Assembly: GCF_001189365.1 (NCBI RefSeq)
Contig: NZ_LFJJ01000001.1
Location: 1 to 64,000 of the forward strand
Direction: 5' to 3'
Source of the DNA: Candidatus Burkholderia verschuerenii
Lineage (GTDB): Bacteria; Pseudomonadota; Gammaproteobacteria; Burkholderiales; Burkholderiaceae
DNA length: 64,000 nt
Shown here: piece after piece, positions 44,029-53,014 of the stretch
Layout of the letters: every line of letters starts with the position of its first letter
Position numbering within the stretch: position 1 is the first letter of the stretch
The notes under the pieces: generated by a model
The model's database searches: none
The model's input: only the letters and a program-made list of their open reading frames with translations
What the model was told of the DNA's origin: nothing
Program-made: the position numbers and the translations under genes

Positions 44029-45168
44029 ATGACGCAACCCATCCATGTGCTGATCGTCGACGACATCCGCAACAACATCACCGCGCTGGAAGCATCGCTG
44101 GCGCGGCCCGATCTGTCGGTGCTCAAGGCCGAATCGGGTCCGGCCGCGCTCGAGCTCTTGCTCAAGCACGAAATCGCGCTCGCGATTCTCGACGTCAACA
44201 TGCCCGGCATGGATGGTTTCGAACTCGCCGAACTGATGCGCGGCAGCCCGCGCACCGCGCACGTGCCGATCATCTTTCTGACGGCGACGGCGCAGGACGC
44301 GAACCGCACGTTTCGCGGCTACGAAGCGGGCGCGGTCGATTTTCTCTACAAGCCGTTCGATTCGCGCATCCTCAATTCGAAGGTCGACGTGTTCATTCAC
44401 ATGGAGCGCCAGAAGCAGCAGCTCGCGACGCAACTCGCGACCGTGCAGCAACTGCTCGATGCAAACGAAATGCTGATGGCCGTGCTCGGTCACGATCTGC
44501 GCACGCCGTTGAGCGCGGTGATCGCATCGGCGGAATATCTGTCGCGCTTCGTGAAGGACGAGAACGTCGCGAATATCGGCGGACGCATCAAGTCGAGCGG
44601 CATGCGCATGGTGCGGATGGTCGATCAGTTGCTGAACCTCGCGCGCCTGCGCGGCGGACGCGTGGTGCTGCAACCGCGCGCCGTCGATCTGATGACGCTC
44701 GCGAAGAATATCGTCGAGGAATACGAGGCGCGGGTCGGCAAGGGGCGCATGTTCATCCTGCCGCAAGGCGATACGCTTTTGCACGGCGATGGCGACCTGC
44801 TTTCGCAAGTGTTTTCGAATCTTATCGGCAATGCGTTGCAGCACGGGCTCGAAGGCTCGGCGATTCAGGTGCGGCTCGAAGGCCGCGTCGACGATGTCGT
44901 GATCGTCGTGCAGAACGCTGGCGAAATTCCCGCCGATGTCCTGCCGACCATTTTCGCGCCGTATCGCTCCGGACGACGCCCGAGCGAGTCGAGCGGACTG
45001 GGCCTCGGGCTATACATCACGCGCGAAATCGCGCAGATGCACGGCGGCGATGTGAGCGCGCATTCGACCGCCGGCGCGGGCACGCTGTTCGAAGTGACGC
45101 TGCCGCGCGTGCCGCATCCGCGCGCGGGCGAGCATGCGGATATGGCGCAGCCGTTCAGACTCAGTTGA
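44029..45168 (+). CDS. Receiver-histidine kinase
   Basis: A 379-residue soluble protein. N-terminal receiver with Asp55 (ILDVNMPGMDG) and conserved Lys (FLYKPFDSRI), a short coiled linker, HisKA with phospho-acceptor His155 in GHDLRTPLSA, and a HATPase domain (NLIGNALQHG, SSGLGLGLYITREIAQMHGG). It is the last gene of the hybrid-kinase/CheR/CheB operon and is likely its output relay. Start ATG 44029 follows AAGGAG. If the upstream frameshift is real it can also be read as part of a fused frame. Confidence 0.93.
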   Translation: MTQPIHVLIVDDIRNNITALEASLARPDLSVLKAESGPAALELLLKHEIALAILDVNMPGMDGFELAELMRGSPRTAHVPIIFLTATAQDANRTFRGYEAGAVDFLYKPFDSRILNSKVDVFIHMERQKQQLATQLATVQQLLDANEMLMAVLGHDLRTPLSAVIASAEYLSRFVKDENVANIGGRIKSSGMRMVRMVDQLLNLARLRGGRVVLQPRAVDLMTLAKNIVEEYEARVGKGRMFILPQGDTLLHGDGDLLSQVFSNLIGNALQHGLEGSAIQVRLEGRVDDVVIVVQNAGEIPADVLPTIFAPYRSGRRPSESSGLGLGLYITREIAQMHGGDVSAHSTAGAGTLFEVTLPRVPHPRAGEHADMAQPFRLS

Positions 45169-45230
45169 GTGGACATCGCCCGGGCTGTCTACAATGCGGC
45201 CTATGAATGACAACTGAAGGGGAATACGCG

Positions 45231-45527
45231 ATGTCCGGTCCGGATCTCGATTCGAGGATCGAAACCTACTATGTGCGCGTGCGAGGCGTGGTGCAGGGCG
45301 TCGGCTTTCGGCATCACACTGTCAGAAAGGCGCATGCGCTCGGCGTGCGCGGCTGGGTGGCCAATCTCGATGACGGCTCGGTCGAAGCCGTCATGCAGGG
45401 CGCGGCGAATCAGGTCGATCTGATGCTCGAATGGCTGCGACGCGGACCGCCGCTGGCCCGCGTCACCGATTATCAGATCGAAGAGCGCCACGTCGAGAAG
45501 CGTTACGAGCGCTTCGAGCAGCACTGA
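45231..45527 (+). CDS. acyP: Acylphosphatase
   Basis: A 98-residue enzyme of normal size with both active-site motifs: VRGVVQGVGFRHHTVRKA (phosphate-binding loop and catalytic Arg) and GWVANLDDGSVEAVMQG (catalytic Asn). It hydrolyses acyl phosphates in the cytoplasm. AAGGGG precedes ATG 45231. A monocistronic gene convergent with the methyltransferase gene. Confidence 0.95.
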   Translation: MSGPDLDSRIETYYVRVRGVVQGVGFRHHTVRKAHALGVRGWVANLDDGSVEAVMQGAANQVDLMLEWLRRGPPLARVTDYQIEERHVEKRYERFEQH

Positions 45528-45539
45528 CTCATTGCGCAA

Positions 45540-46508
45540 TCATCGCGCGATCAGCAAACTCTCCGCAAACTGCCATTCTTCGTCGCGCCATTGATGCGTG
45601 CATTCGAAGCCCGCATCGGCGGCAATCGGCGCGACTTCTTCAGCCGAATATTTGTGGCTGCTTTCCGTCCAGATCGTTTCGCCTTCGCGGAAATCGACGC
45701 GCAAATCCGCGCCGCGCACGCGCACGCTCACGGCGCGCTTGGCCCGCAAATGCATTTCGATGCTGCGCACATCCGGATTGAAACGCGCGACATGCTCGAA
45801 CGCGTCGATGGGAATGTCGCCGCCCAGCTCGCGATTGATCCGCGCCAGCAGATTCAGATTGAACGCGGCCGTCACGCCGATGGGATCGTCGTACGCAGCG
45901 ATCAGCATCGGTAGCGGCTTGATCAGATCGGTGCCGAGCAAGAGGCCGTCGCCGGGCTTCAACATGCCGCGAATCGAGCGCAGAAACTTGGTCGCGGCGA
46001 GGCGCGCGAAGTTGCCGATCGTGCTGCCAAGAAACAGCACCAGAAGACGCTCGCCTTCCTTGCGCTTCGCGTAGACTTCGGCGAGTCCGGCGAGATAATC
46101 GCGCTCGTGTCCGACGATCGACAAACGCTCGATATCGCCCAGTTCGCGGCGGCACAACTGCAAGGCCGTGTGCGAAATTTCAATCGGATGGTAAGCGGTA
46201 GGTTGCTTTCTCGACAGCGCCTCGAGAATGCGGCGCGTCTTGCGGCCGCTGCCGCTGCCGAGTTCGGCGATGGTCACGTTGCCCGGCATCGCGGCGACGA
46301 TATCGGCGGCGTGCGCCTTCAGCACGCGTTCCTCGGCGCGCGTCACGCCGTATTCCGGCAACGCGGTGATGACTTCGAACAGCGCGGAGCCGACTTCGTC
46401 ATACAGATACATCGAAGGCAGCTCTTTCTGCGGCTGCTTGGAGAGGCCGACATTCACGGCCTCGGCGAAGGCATTGGGAAAACGGGGCGACAGGGCAGGT
46501 TGAGTCAT
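45540..46508 (-). CDS. egtD: EgtD-like L-histidine N-alpha-methyltransferase
   Basis: A 322-residue protein starting with the EgtD pattern (KELPSMYLYDEVGSALFEVITALPEY) and SAM-binding segment (TIAELGSGSGRKTRRILEAL), then LVLFLGSTIGNF and YDDPIGVTAAFNLNLLARINRELGG. EgtD methylates histidine to hercynine in ergothioneine synthesis. The partner EgtB sulfoxide synthase is not next to it, so either it is encoded elsewhere or this member has another job. Convergent with acyP. Confidence 0.88.
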   Translation of the reverse strand: MTQPALSPRFPNAFAEAVNVGLSKQPQKELPSMYLYDEVGSALFEVITALPEYGVTRAEERVLKAHAADIVAAMPGNVTIAELGSGSGRKTRRILEALSRKQPTAYHPIEISHTALQLCRRELGDIERLSIVGHERDYLAGLAEVYAKRKEGERLLVLFLGSTIGNFARLAATKFLRSIRGMLKPGDGLLLGTDLIKPLPMLIAAYDDPIGVTAAFNLNLLARINRELGGDIPIDAFEHVARFNPDVRSIEMHLRAKRAVSVRVRGADLRVDFREGETIWTESSHKYSAEEVAPIAADAGFECTHQWRDEEWQFAESLLIAR

Positions 46509-47077
46509 GACGTCTCCATCGATGCTGCGTTTTTATCGTGCGTCGCGCTGAGCGGCGACACGGCGTGCGATGCGTCGGATGCAATGACGTTGAACAAACG
46601 AGGCAAATATGACGGGCCCAATTAAAAAGACACTGAGCCGCGAGCGTGGTTAGCGTGGCCGATCAACGTGACCGGTTCAAGTCATCTGAGGATCAAGGGA
46701 CTCGCGCGCAATCGATAAAGTTCACGCGAAAATTCACCGCGATGGATCGCAGATGTGGAGAGTGAGATAGCAAAAAGCGGGCACGCCGCCAGAAATGTTT
46801 GAAGCGGGCGATGAAATTCCGCTTAAGCGGACGTTCGAAATGCGCGCGATGCGGGCATTATGCGCGTTCATCGAAAGTCGCGCAGACCACGCGTCCAAGT
46901 GTAACGACGCCTTAAGGTTTTGTTACATTCACACCTTTTAATTCGATATCCGAACTAATTTGTCTTTAGCGACTTTGTAAGCGTTGAACTCCACAGTTAC
47001 CAACTGCTGCACTTGTTTCTTAGCCATTTGCTTAAGATTATTTCCATCAACCCGGCAAACGGGGATAGGAGAAGCTC
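46509..47077. promoter_or_regulatory. Intergenic region with a nested palindrome
   Basis: About 570 bases without genes. At 46900-46927 a nested dyad is present: TGTAAC and GTTACA lie symmetrically around the perfect palindrome CCTTAAGG (46910-46917) with four bases each side. AT-rich DNA follows (46920-46960). It is a candidate operator for the plus-strand gene at 47078 or the divergent egtD. Confidence 0.45.
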
Positions 47078-47428
47078 ATGAAACGCGCAGCACTTGTCTT
47101 GTTGATGATCGGTAGTCTCACCGTGGCCGGACAGGCATCGGCGCACGGACGCGGCGACTGGGGTCGTCATGGCGGCGGCGGGCACGGCGGCGGCAACGGC
47201 GGCGCAATCGTCGGTGCGCTGATCGGCGGCGCGATGCTGGGCGCGCTCGTGACATCGGTGGCCAATGCGCAGCCGACCTATGCCCAACCGGTGTATCAGC
47301 AACCCGCGTATGTCCAGCAGGCCTACGCCCAACCGGCTTATGCGCAACCCGCGCCGCCCCCGGGCACCTGCTACGACAACTATCGCCACGCCTATGTGCA
47401 GTGCGCGCCGGCGGCGTATGGCTATTGA
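47078..47428 (+). CDS. Small secreted protein, Gly/His-rich then Tyr/Ala/Gln/Pro repeats
   Basis: A 116-residue protein with a signal peptide ending ASA. The mature form begins HGRGDWGRHGGGGHGGG, then a hydrophobic Gly-zipper-like stretch (AIVGALIGGAMLGALVTSV), then five repeats of Q-P-x-Y (QPTYAQPVYQQPAYVQQAYAQP) and two Cys near the end. The layout suggests an envelope-associated protein. I recognise no named family beyond general Burkholderiales similarity. Confidence 0.7.
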   Translation: MKRAALVLLMIGSLTVAGQASAHGRGDWGRHGGGGHGGGNGGAIVGALIGGAMLGALVTSVANAQPTYAQPVYQQPAYVQQAYAQPAYAQPAPPPGTCYDNYRHAYVQCAPAAYGY

Positions 47429-47535
47429 TTGACGGGATTGACGATCGATCGCGCGGCACGCCCATTGCGCTATCACTCTTGCGGACGAAGCGGCGCTCTA
47501 GCCGCTTCGAATGAAACGCAACATGGAGACTCGCA

Positions 47536-47922
47536 ATGAACTCGACTACGAAGAAGCTAGTGATTTCCGCGTTGGTGCTCGGCTTGTCGGGCGGCGTTTA
47601 TGCGCAGGCCGGCGGCGGTGCGGGCGGTGGCGGTGGAGCAGGCGGCGGCGCGGGCATGGGCTCGGCGGGCGCGGGCGGTAATGGCGCAACCGGCGCAGGC
47701 TCGGGCGCTGCCGGCAAGGGCGGCCCGGGTGTCGGCATGAACGGCACCGGCGTGGGCGGCTCGCAGGACGGCACGATAGGCACCGGCGTCAAGAGCGGCA
47801 TGGGCAACGGCACCATGAACGGCGGCAGCGGGACGATGCAGAATCAGGGCGCGCCGAACAACCAGATGAATTCGAACGGCATGAATTCGAACGGCGGCAC
47901 GTCGACGCAGAAGGGCTATTGA
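47536..47922 (+). CDS. Secreted glycine-rich low-complexity protein
   Basis: A 128-residue protein with a clean signal peptide (KKLVISALVLGLSGGVYAQ) and a mature part that is mostly Gly with Ala, Met, Asn and Ser (short repeats of GAGG, GMNG, MNSNG). It begins 105 bases after the preceding secreted protein in the same orientation. Low complexity prevents functional assignment. GGAG precedes the ATG. Confidence 0.68.
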   Translation: MNSTTKKLVISALVLGLSGGVYAQAGGGAGGGGGAGGGAGMGSAGAGGNGATGAGSGAAGKGGPGVGMNGTGVGGSQDGTIGTGVKSGMGNGTMNGGSGTMQNQGAPNNQMNSNGMNSNGGTSTQKGY

Positions 47923-48018
47923 TTTGCCTGAGCGCGCATGCGGGTGCGATCGCCGGGCAAGACTGCGGCATCCGCCACGCGGCGGCGCGCAACTAGAAAT
48001 AGAAATATGTAAGCGGCT

Positions 48019-48597
48019 TTATTGCGCTGGCGCGGACACCAGAACGGGTCCGACGTCAGGCGTGGTGGCCGATTCGAACGACTTCACACGCAAACTGACT
48101 TTCTCGGCATAAGCACGCGATCCGCCGTAACTTTTCAGCGCGGAATCGACGTCGCCTTGAGCGGTTTTCAGATAACCGTTCAGAATCGCCGAACCTGCGG
48201 CGATATTGTCTTCCGGGTCGTATAAATCGAGATTGCGCACGAGGGTCTTGTGCGCCGACGGCACGACCTGCATCAACCCGGACGCATTGTTCGGGCCCTT
48301 TGCCGTTTCCTTGAAACGCGATTCGATCGAGATAATGGCGAGCAGCAGCGCGGGAGGAAGCGAGTACCGCGAGGCGGACGACATGACCGCCGCCGCGATG
48401 GTCTGAGCCTTTTCACGCGCCACGCCGAACTTGCGCGCGATCATTTCCGAAATCTTGTGACTGGCCTGCTGGGTCTTCTGGTCTTGTGTCGTTGCGTCTT
48501 GCGCGTAGGCGTCGCTGGCCGGCTGGGCGCTTCCTTGCGCGACGGCGGCTTGCGTGAGGCTGATCGACAGTAAGAGTAGAAGAATTTGACGGCGCAT
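48019..48597 (-). CDS. Lytic transglycosylase-domain protein
   Basis: A 192-residue exported protein with a signal peptide (LLLLLSISLTQAAVAQG) and an SLT domain: catalytic Glu in SIESRF, then GLMQVVPSAH and NIAAGSAILNGYLKTAQGD. It cleaves peptidoglycan glycan strands to anhydro-muropeptides in the periplasm. Small SLT proteins of this kind often make room for envelope machines. It stands next to the MFS pump gene but in its own unit. Confidence 0.92.
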   Translation of the reverse strand: MRRQILLLLLSISLTQAAVAQGSAQPASDAYAQDATTQDQKTQQASHKISEMIARKFGVAREKAQTIAAAVMSSASRYSLPPALLLAIISIESRFKETAKGPNNASGLMQVVPSAHKTLVRNLDLYDPEDNIAAGSAILNGYLKTAQGDVDSALKSYGGSRAYAEKVSLRVKSFESATTPDVGPVLVSAPAQ

Positions 48598-48666
48598 CGG
48601 TCGTACGAATCAAGGCGAAGCCGCATTATATATGCATAAATTTCCCTTGTGGATCATGGACTTGTC

Positions 48667-50124
48667 TTAAATATGATGAAATATTTTACGAATCGGTAGG
48701 GATAACGTGCGCTCGGCGCGCTTCGGCGTCGGCGCTGAAATGCCGGCGCCGGCTTCGACGGAAAGGCGCAGGAACATCGGCAGCGACGCGAGCACGACGG
48801 CGGCCGTAGCGATAAAACCGCACGCGAGCTGCCAGCGCTCGGTGTGCGTGCTGCCCGAAACGAGCATCGTCGCCTGGATGGTGCCGGCCGCGACCGTGAC
48901 TCCGACCGCCTTCATCAACTGCTGCGCGGTGCCCTGAAAAGACGTCGCGGCGGCGAGGCGCGGCTTGGGCACGTCGGCGAAAGCGAGCGCGCCCATGGTC
49001 GCGAAACTGAGCGATCGGCCGAGTCCGCCGATCAGCAGCAGCACGAAGATGGCCGACGCAGGCCACGCTTGCGACATCAACGAACAGACGGCCAGCACGG
49101 CCGCAAAGCAGACGCTGCCCGCGCACAGCACGGTGCGCACGGAGAAATGGCGCAGGGCGGTGGCGGTCATCGGGCGCATGCAGAACGAGCCGAGCGCGCT
49201 CGCGAACGTGATGAGGCCGCTGTTCGTCGCGCTATAGCCGAAGCCCGTCTGCAAGGTGAGCGGCACGAGAAACGGCAGCGCGCCAGCGCCTGCACGGAAC
49301 AGGCTGCCCGCGACGGTGGCGGCGTGGAAGGTCGGAATCGACAGCAGCGAAAAGTCGATCGCCGGATTCTCGACCTTGCGGCAATGGAGCACGGTCACGC
49401 GAAACAGCAGCAGCCCGACGGCAACGCAGATCCACGGCGCGCCCGCCGGCAACACGCCGCGCCCGGCGCTTTCGATGCCGATCATGAACAGCGTCAGCGA
49501 TGCACCCGACAGCAACATGCCGCGTAGATCGGGCGGCGTGCGATGCTCGGGCGTCGACGGCGGCAGCAGCTTCCACGTCAGAAAAAGCCCGACGATCCCG
49601 ACCGGCACGTTAACCCAGAAGATGCTGCGCCACGATAGTGCATCGGTGAGAAAGCCGCCGAGCGGCGGACCGAGCAGCGGACCGACGAGCGCGGGCATCG
49701 TGAGCCAGGTCGTCGCCTGAAGCAGTTCTTCGCGCTTGACGCCGCGAAACAGGATCAGGCGGCCGACGGGCACCATCATCGCGCCGCCGAGACCTTGCAC
49801 GATGCGCGCCGCGATCAGTTGCGGCAGCGATGTCGCCGCCGCGCTCGCGATCGATGCCAGCGTGAACGTGGCGATCGCCCACATGAACACGCGCCGCGCG
49901 CCGAAGCGATCGGCGACCCAGCCGCTGGCGGGAATGAAGACGGTCAGCGCGACGAGATAGGCCGTGATCGCGCTGCTGAGATGGACGGTTTCGATGTGGA
50001 GATCGCGCGCCATCGTCGGAATCGCGGTGGCGACGATGGTGCCATCCATGTTCTGCATGAATAGCGCGGAAGCTACGACGGCGGCGGTGATGCGGAAGTT
50101 GCCGCCTTTCACGGCGCGCTGCAC
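48667..50124 (-). CDS. MFS drug efflux transporter, DHA2 (14-helix) family
   Basis: A 485-residue membrane protein with about 14 helices. The DHA2/EmrB motifs are present: NMDGTIVATAIPTMARDLH in helix 1, SGWVADRFGARRVF after helix 2, and GPLLGPPLGGFLTD in helix 5. It pumps drugs or metabolites with proton entry. The start is a GTG at 50122-50124. No membrane-fusion partner or regulator adjoins it. Confidence 0.92.
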   Translation of the reverse strand: MQRAVKGGNFRITAAVVASALFMQNMDGTIVATAIPTMARDLHIETVHLSSAITAYLVALTVFIPASGWVADRFGARRVFMWAIATFTLASIASAAATSLPQLIAARIVQGLGGAMMVPVGRLILFRGVKREELLQATTWLTMPALVGPLLGPPLGGFLTDALSWRSIFWVNVPVGIVGLFLTWKLLPPSTPEHRTPPDLRGMLLSGASLTLFMIGIESAGRGVLPAGAPWICVAVGLLLFRVTVLHCRKVENPAIDFSLLSIPTFHAATVAGSLFRAGAGALPFLVPLTLQTGFGYSATNSGLITFASALGSFCMRPMTATALRHFSVRTVLCAGSVCFAAVLAVCSLMSQAWPASAIFVLLLIGGLGRSLSFATMGALAFADVPKPRLAAATSFQGTAQQLMKAVGVTVAAGTIQATMLVSGSTHTERWQLACGFIATAAVVLASLPMFLRLSVEAGAGISAPTPKRAERTLSLPIRKIFHHI

Positions 50125-50227
50125 GCCGGCCGTTTGAAGGCTACTTGCAAGGCGTGTCTAAGTGAGGGCGAGGACATGTTTCGCAGTCTACTCGATCCCT
50201 CTTTCGCAACGCAGGTTGCCGCTTAAC

Positions 50228-50773
50228 TTAATGCGCGACGCGCGTCACGATGTCCATATAGTGAGCCAGATCGGGCGTGATGCGCTGCGCGTCTTTCGCC
50301 TGATCGTCCCAGCGGCGCAGCGCGAGCGCATCTTCCGCGTAGGGTTTGGCGAGGAACGCCTGCGCGTCTTCATCGCTGAACACGCCGCCTTGCAATTACA
50401 GACTCCGCACCGAATCGGCCGACAGCTTCGCGTGATACGACGCATCGATCGCGCACAGGCAGCGCTTGGCGTCGACGTGCAGGCGAATCGGCTCGAGCAC
50501 GGCATCGGAGAACATCGGGCGCAGAAACGGCAGCGCGAAGTATTGATGCAGATCGTCGATTCCGCGTTCGGTCGGCGTTTCGCCTTGCAGATTGAGCAGA
50601 TGCCCGAGATCGTGCAGCAGACCCGCGACGATCAGTTCCGGCGCTGCGCCCGTGTCTTCCGCGAGCGATGCGGTCTGCAACGCGTGTTGCAGCTGGCTGA
50701 CCGGTTCGCCGCTATACGCGATCGAGCCGTATCGATCGAACAGATGTTGAATGTGGGAAAGGGATAAAGCCAT
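50228..50773 (-). pseudogene. HD-domain protein of the phosphonate-operon (PhnZ-like) type, in-frame stop
   Basis: From ATG 50771-50773 the frame reads LSLSHIQHLFDRYGSIAYSG, QHALQTASLAEDTG and GLLHDLGHLLNLQGETP, matching the HD-domain proteins found with phosphonate degradation operons. A TAA at 50396-50398 interrupts at SADSVRSL, but the same frame continues LQGGVFSDEDAQAFLAKPYAEDAL and ends with TAA 50228-50230, for 181 codons in all. One base change (for example GAA to TAA) would do this. The family uses two iron atoms and oxygen to cleave modified phosphonates or act as a hydrolase. No phosphonate genes adjoin it. Confidence 0.8.
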
Positions 50774-50933
50774 CGTAGGAATGCGTGGGTGCGGGTGGCG
50801 GACGCGGGTGGCGGACGCGGGATTCTCGCGCCCCAGTATGACGGAATCATGGCGACGCGCGCATAAACGTGACAAATAAGGTGACAAATTTCGCGTGATA
50901 GCATCTTCGCGACTGCATCCACCGAACGCGAGC

Positions 50934-51521
50934 ATGGCGACGTTATACGAAACGCTGGGCGTGAGCGAGCACGCCTCCGACGATGAAATCAAACGCGCGT
51001 ATCGCAAGGCCGCGATGCGTTGCCATCCCGATCGTAATGCCGGCAACGAAGAAGCCGCGCGCGCGGAATTCCTCGAAATAAAGGACGCGTACGCGATTCT
51101 GTCCGATGCCGGGCAACGCGCGGTCTACGACCGCATTTTCGCGGAAGAAATGGAGCGCTGGAACGCGCAAAAGAAGCAGGAAGAAGCCGAACGCGATGCA
51201 CGCGAAGCACAGGAGCGCGAAGCGCGAGAGGCGATCTACAGGGAACGGATTGCGCTGGCCATGCAATTCGCATCGCGTGGCCATAATCGTGATGTGGTGT
51301 TCGGCGTATTGCTCGGCCGCGATTGCGACGAGGCATCGGCGCAGCAGATCGCGGACAGCGCCATCGCGCTACACGAGTCGCGCAATGCGGCTCACGCCCA
51401 ACGCGACGACAGCGACCACAACGACATGCCACGCGAGAAAGTGAAGGAAACCGCCGACGCCGCTCATGTCAATCCGCTCGGTGCGATGTGGTTCCAGTTT
51501 CTCAACAACCTGAAGCTTTAA
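50934..51521 (+). CDS. J-domain (DnaJ-like) protein
   Basis: A 195-residue protein: J-domain at the N-terminus ([35 protein letters not shown], with the HPD triad), a highly charged Glu/Arg coiled coil (about residues 75-105) and a variable C-terminus. It should stimulate DnaK on a specific client. There is no Gly/Phe or zinc region, so it is a class C J-protein. ATG 50934 fits the family start. It is a lone gene. Confidence 0.92.
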   Translation: MATLYETLGVSEHASDDEIKRAYRKAAMRCHPDRNAGNEEAARAEFLEIKDAYAILSDAGQRAVYDRIFAEEMERWNAQKKQEEAERDAREAQEREAREAIYRERIALAMQFASRGHNRDVVFGVLLGRDCDEASAQQIADSAIALHESRNAAHAQRDDSDHNDMPREKVKETADAAHVNPLGAMWFQFLNNLKL

Positions 51522-51544
51522 CTTTCGCTACATCAGCGTTTCGA

Positions 51545-51793
51545 TCAAGCCGCCAGGCGTTCGCTGCACATATTGCGCTGCTCGCGCGCGGGCGGATAAG
51601 GGCACCAGTGTCCGTCGTCATGACGGAAGAAAAACAGGGCACGAGACGCCGCGCCATGAAATGTCTCGACCCGGACAAAGCGCCGGCGATCGGCGCGGGT
51701 GCGACTGAACTGGGTGACGTGAACCGGAATGCTGCCCGGCGCAAGCCACTTTTCTACCTGGTATCGAAGGGACTGCTCGTACGCGCTCTTCAT
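51545..51793 (-). CDS. Small conserved hypothetical protein
   Basis: An 82-residue protein (MKSAYEQSLRYQVEKWLAPG, RTRADRRRFVRVETFHGAASRALFFFRHDDGHWCPYPP). It is Arg-rich with no signal peptide. The pattern looks like a real Burkholderiales small protein rather than a shadow, but I can name no family. ATG 51793 follows a weak purine stretch. Confidence 0.6.
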   Translation of the reverse strand: MKSAYEQSLRYQVEKWLAPGSIPVHVTQFSRTRADRRRFVRVETFHGAASRALFFFRHDDGHWCPYPPAREQRNMCSERLAA

Positions 51794-52137
51794 CAAAAGT
51801 CTCCACACGCGGCTTCCATGTCCAGGTAAACGGCTTGTGCCGTCATCGGCTTTAAGCCCGGATCACGAAATTACGTGCCGCAACGCACCACTTTCCTGAC
51901 AAAGCACTTGAACTCTACGCCCGTCGTGCGCGCGCTGTCAGGCGTTTTGCGAAATAGCAACAGACGTTTAATAACTCAATCGTCATGTTGCTTTCACGCT
52001 GAACGCGCAGCACGGTACGACTGCATCGTCAGGGAATGCGATGCAGCGGTATGTACGCGAACGGTCATATCAAAAGGCCGATGCGTGCGTTAGCCGCCAC
52101 TCTTTTTCAAGCGAACGGCATGCCCGGCCGATGCGTT
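51794..52137. other. Gene-free stretch
   Basis: About 345 bases between two minus-strand genes. No convincing coding frame, repeat or terminator was found. Confidence 0.4.
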
Positions 52138-52527
52138 TCAAAGCGGACGCGCGAAGCTGAGTTCGTGGCCGTCGGGGTCGGTGAGATGAAAATAGCGCTC
52201 GTTCCAGGGCGCATCGCGCGGGGCGAATTGCGGCTCGATACCGCGCGATATCGCCCGGCGATAAAACGCGTCTACATCGGAGACGTAGATGATCACGCGG
52301 CCCCACCATTGGATCGGGCCGTGCGTTTCGCTGGTGATGTTGAGAAACGACGAGCCGAACGCAAACGACGTGAACGCCTCGTTCGCGCCGCCGTAGACGA
52401 TGCGAAAGCCCAGCGTTTCATAGAAGCGCACCGAGCGCGCCATGTCGTGCGTGGCGAACGTGATGGTGCTCAGGCTTTCGATGCGTACGTCGTCGTCTTC
52501 GGGTTCGTTCATGCGTGCTTGCGTCAT
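52138..52527 (-). CDS. VOC-superfamily (glyoxalase/bleomycin-resistance-like) protein
   Basis: A 129-residue protein with the vicinal-oxygen-chelate repeat: LSTITFATHDMARSVRFYETLGFRIVYGG, SFLNITSE, and FYRRAISRGIEPQFAPRDAPWNERYFHLTDPDGHELSFARPL. The usual metal ligands (His in the first strand is replaced by Thr-Phe-Ala-Thr) are only partly present, so activity is uncertain. The start overlaps the stop of the next upstream gene by four bases (ATGA, 52524-52527). Confidence 0.88.
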   Translation of the reverse strand: MTQARMNEPEDDDVRIESLSTITFATHDMARSVRFYETLGFRIVYGGANEAFTSFAFGSSFLNITSETHGPIQWWGRVIIYVSDVDAFYRRAISRGIEPQFAPRDAPWNERYFHLTDPDGHELSFARPL

Positions 52528-52847
52528 CCGGGATGATGGTGATGCGACACGATCGGCAACACGGACAAATCCGGATGCGTGCCGTCGATGATCGCGCGGC
52601 CGATATGTCGTGCTTCGTCGACGGCGTCTTCCTCGCGTTTGAACGCGTCGTCGCCGTCCGCGTGGAAGTGTACGGCTTCGCCGGGTTCACGCGCGTTCGC
52701 GCCGTGCCGACAGACGTGGCCGATATACACGTAGCGGTCCGAGTCGCGCGGCGCGGCGTGCTCGGGCGTCGCCTTGAGCTGAGGCAGCACGTGTATCTCG
52801 AAGCCTTCGTAATCGAACACGCGCCATTGAGCGGAATCGTCAGGCAT
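52524..52847 (-). CDS. Conserved hypothetical protein, His-rich end
   Basis: A 107-residue soluble protein (VFDYEGFEIHVLPQLKATPEHA, YVYIGHVCRHGANARE, EAVHFHADGDDAFKREEDAVDEARHIGRAII) ending SHHHHPG. It is first in a two-gene unit with the VOC protein, with translational coupling. No named family is recognised. The His cluster could bind metal. GGAGGCG precedes the ATG. Confidence 0.75.
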   Translation of the reverse strand: MPDDSAQWRVFDYEGFEIHVLPQLKATPEHAAPRDSDRYVYIGHVCRHGANAREPGEAVHFHADGDDAFKREEDAVDEARHIGRAIIDGTHPDLSVLPIVSHHHHPG

Positions 52848-53014
52848 GGTCGCCTCCTTTAGAGCAATCGCTCAAGGATCAACGTTACTCCGCCTTGAAC
52901 GCGGCGGCAAACGTCTTGCGAATCGAGGCTTGCCGATTGCTTGATCGCTGCGCGCGCGGACGGTATGGTAAATCCGCGTTATCGTCATGCAGCATTCAAC
53001 GCGAGACCCCAACC

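Noticed and set aside
47536-47922. Gly-codon repeats as a CRISPR or satellite array
   Set aside because: The repeats are irregular and follow codon phase of a secreted Gly-rich protein; there are no equal spacers.
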